A DNA stretch of 5,215 bases from an uncultured Chloroflexota bacterium (GTDB taxonomy: Bacteria > Chloroflexota > Anaerolineae > Aggregatilineales > Phototrophicaceae). Below, piece after piece: positions 4,861 through 5,215 of the stretch. The stretch is from assembly GCA_937927665.1 (NCBI GenBank), contig CALBRY010000604.1, forward strand, positions 1-5,215, read 5' to 3'. The notes beneath the pieces are model-generated. The model was not told where the DNA came from and did no database searches. It was given only the letters and a program-made list of their open reading frames with translations. Each line of letters opens with the position of its first letter. The stretch's first letter is position 1. The translations under genes were made by a program, and so were the position numbers.

Positions 4861-5215
4861 TCAATCCCCCGCCGCCGGAGCGCCTTCGCGCCCTCTGCCG
4901 CGCAGCATCAGCGCCGGAACAATCCCGACAAGGCACAAAATCATCCCTGCGAATCCCATCTCGCTGAGGACCTGAATTGTCAGGCGGATATAAACATCAA
5001 TTGCCGCGAACGGATCAGCCGCCGCCGCGCCGAGTTCAGCCGCCGCCAGCCCGGAGAGCCGCTGACTGGCAAACGCCGTCAGGAGCGCGATCCCGACCGT
5101 CATCCCTAACAGGCGCATGATGATCACCAGCGCCGACGCCGAACCGAGCTTATCGGAATCCGCCGCGTTTATGACTGCCGCGCTGATCGGGCTGAACGTC
5201 AAGCCCAAGCCGATC
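4861..5215 (-). CDS. MFS transporter, C-terminal part (DHA2/EmrB-like), cut by the window edge
   Basis: The last 117 codons of an integral membrane transporter are present; the gene begins beyond the right edge, so the TTG at 5208 is not its start. The segment GLTFSPISAAVINAADSDKLG followed by SASALVIIMRLLGMTVGIAL matches the penultimate region of 14-helix drug:proton antiporters of the EmrB/QacA type, where a conserved loop precedes a small-residue-rich helix. One hydrophobic helix spans the VIIMRLLGMTVGIALLTAF region. An outer loop rich in Ala follows, and then a final helix, GFAGMILCLVGIVPALML. The protein ends with a short basic and Ala/Gly tail, RGRGREGAPAAGD. It probably exports a drug-like or toxic compound by proton exchange; the substrate cannot be inferred. 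It is convergent with the Gfo/Idh/MocA gene. Confidence 0.85.
   Translation of the reverse strand, partial: IGLGLTFSPISAAVINAADSDKLGSASALVIIMRLLGMTVGIALLTAFASQRLSGLAAAELGAAAADPFAAIDVYIRLTIQVLSEMGFAGMILCLVGIVPALMLRGRGREGAPAAGD

Noticed and set aside
4580..5109. Two + strand open frames running from the Gfo/Idh/MocA gene into the MFS gene
   Set aside because: They are out of frame with the dehydrogenase, cross the palindromic repeat and lie antisense to the transporter. The products are Arg/Ser/Pro-rich and look non-biological.
5206..5208. TTG codon as the start of a small 115-residue membrane protein
   Set aside because: The frame stays open to the window edge and the sequence matches the internal C-terminal region of an MFS transporter, so it is a gene cut by the edge and not a small complete gene.

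Overview
The window reads as an ordinary chromosomal segment of a moderately GC-rich bacterium, most likely a member of the Chloroflexota (Anaerolineae-like). This assignment is an inference. It rests on a membrane-anchored beta-propeller ending in a Thr/Ser/Pro tail, a palindromic intergenic repeat with a GCATGC core, and the general protein style. No rRNA, tRNA, CRISPR array, phage or insertion-sequence gene is visible.

Layout from left to right. Positions 1-45 may hold the last codons of a + strand gene. They are followed by a perfect 18-bp hairpin (52-95) that separates them from a convergent aldo/keto reductase (115-1095, minus strand). The 136-bp divergent region 1096-1231 is the most informative regulatory sequence. 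It carries a textbook MerR-type promoter (19-bp spacer containing a dyad) pointing at the reductase, plus two further perfect palindromes. On the + strand follow a luciferase-like (LLM) flavin or F420 oxidoreductase (1232-2206) and, 10 bp later, a cysteine-free MerR-family regulator (2217-2618). These two probably form one transcript. The simplest model is that the MerR protein controls the divergent reductase/LLM pair, a small redox or detoxification module with an unknown inducer.

A perfect TATAAT overlaps the MerR stop codon and, with four GTTCACC-like elements around it, probably drives a membrane-anchored SMP-30/gluconolactonase-like beta-propeller (2661-3725). This is followed at 31 bp by a GTG-initiated Gfo/Idh/MocA-type NAD(P)-dependent oxidoreductase (3757-4785) with a strong ribosome binding site. 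After a short convergent gap holding a palindromic repeat, the window ends inside the C-terminal part of an MFS (DHA2-like) transporter on the minus strand (4861-5215).

I found no clearly novel system. The most worthwhile items are the reductase promoter with overlapping dyads and its probable cysteine-free MerR regulator, the GTTCACC array, and the anchored propeller, which keeps only part of the lactonase metal site.
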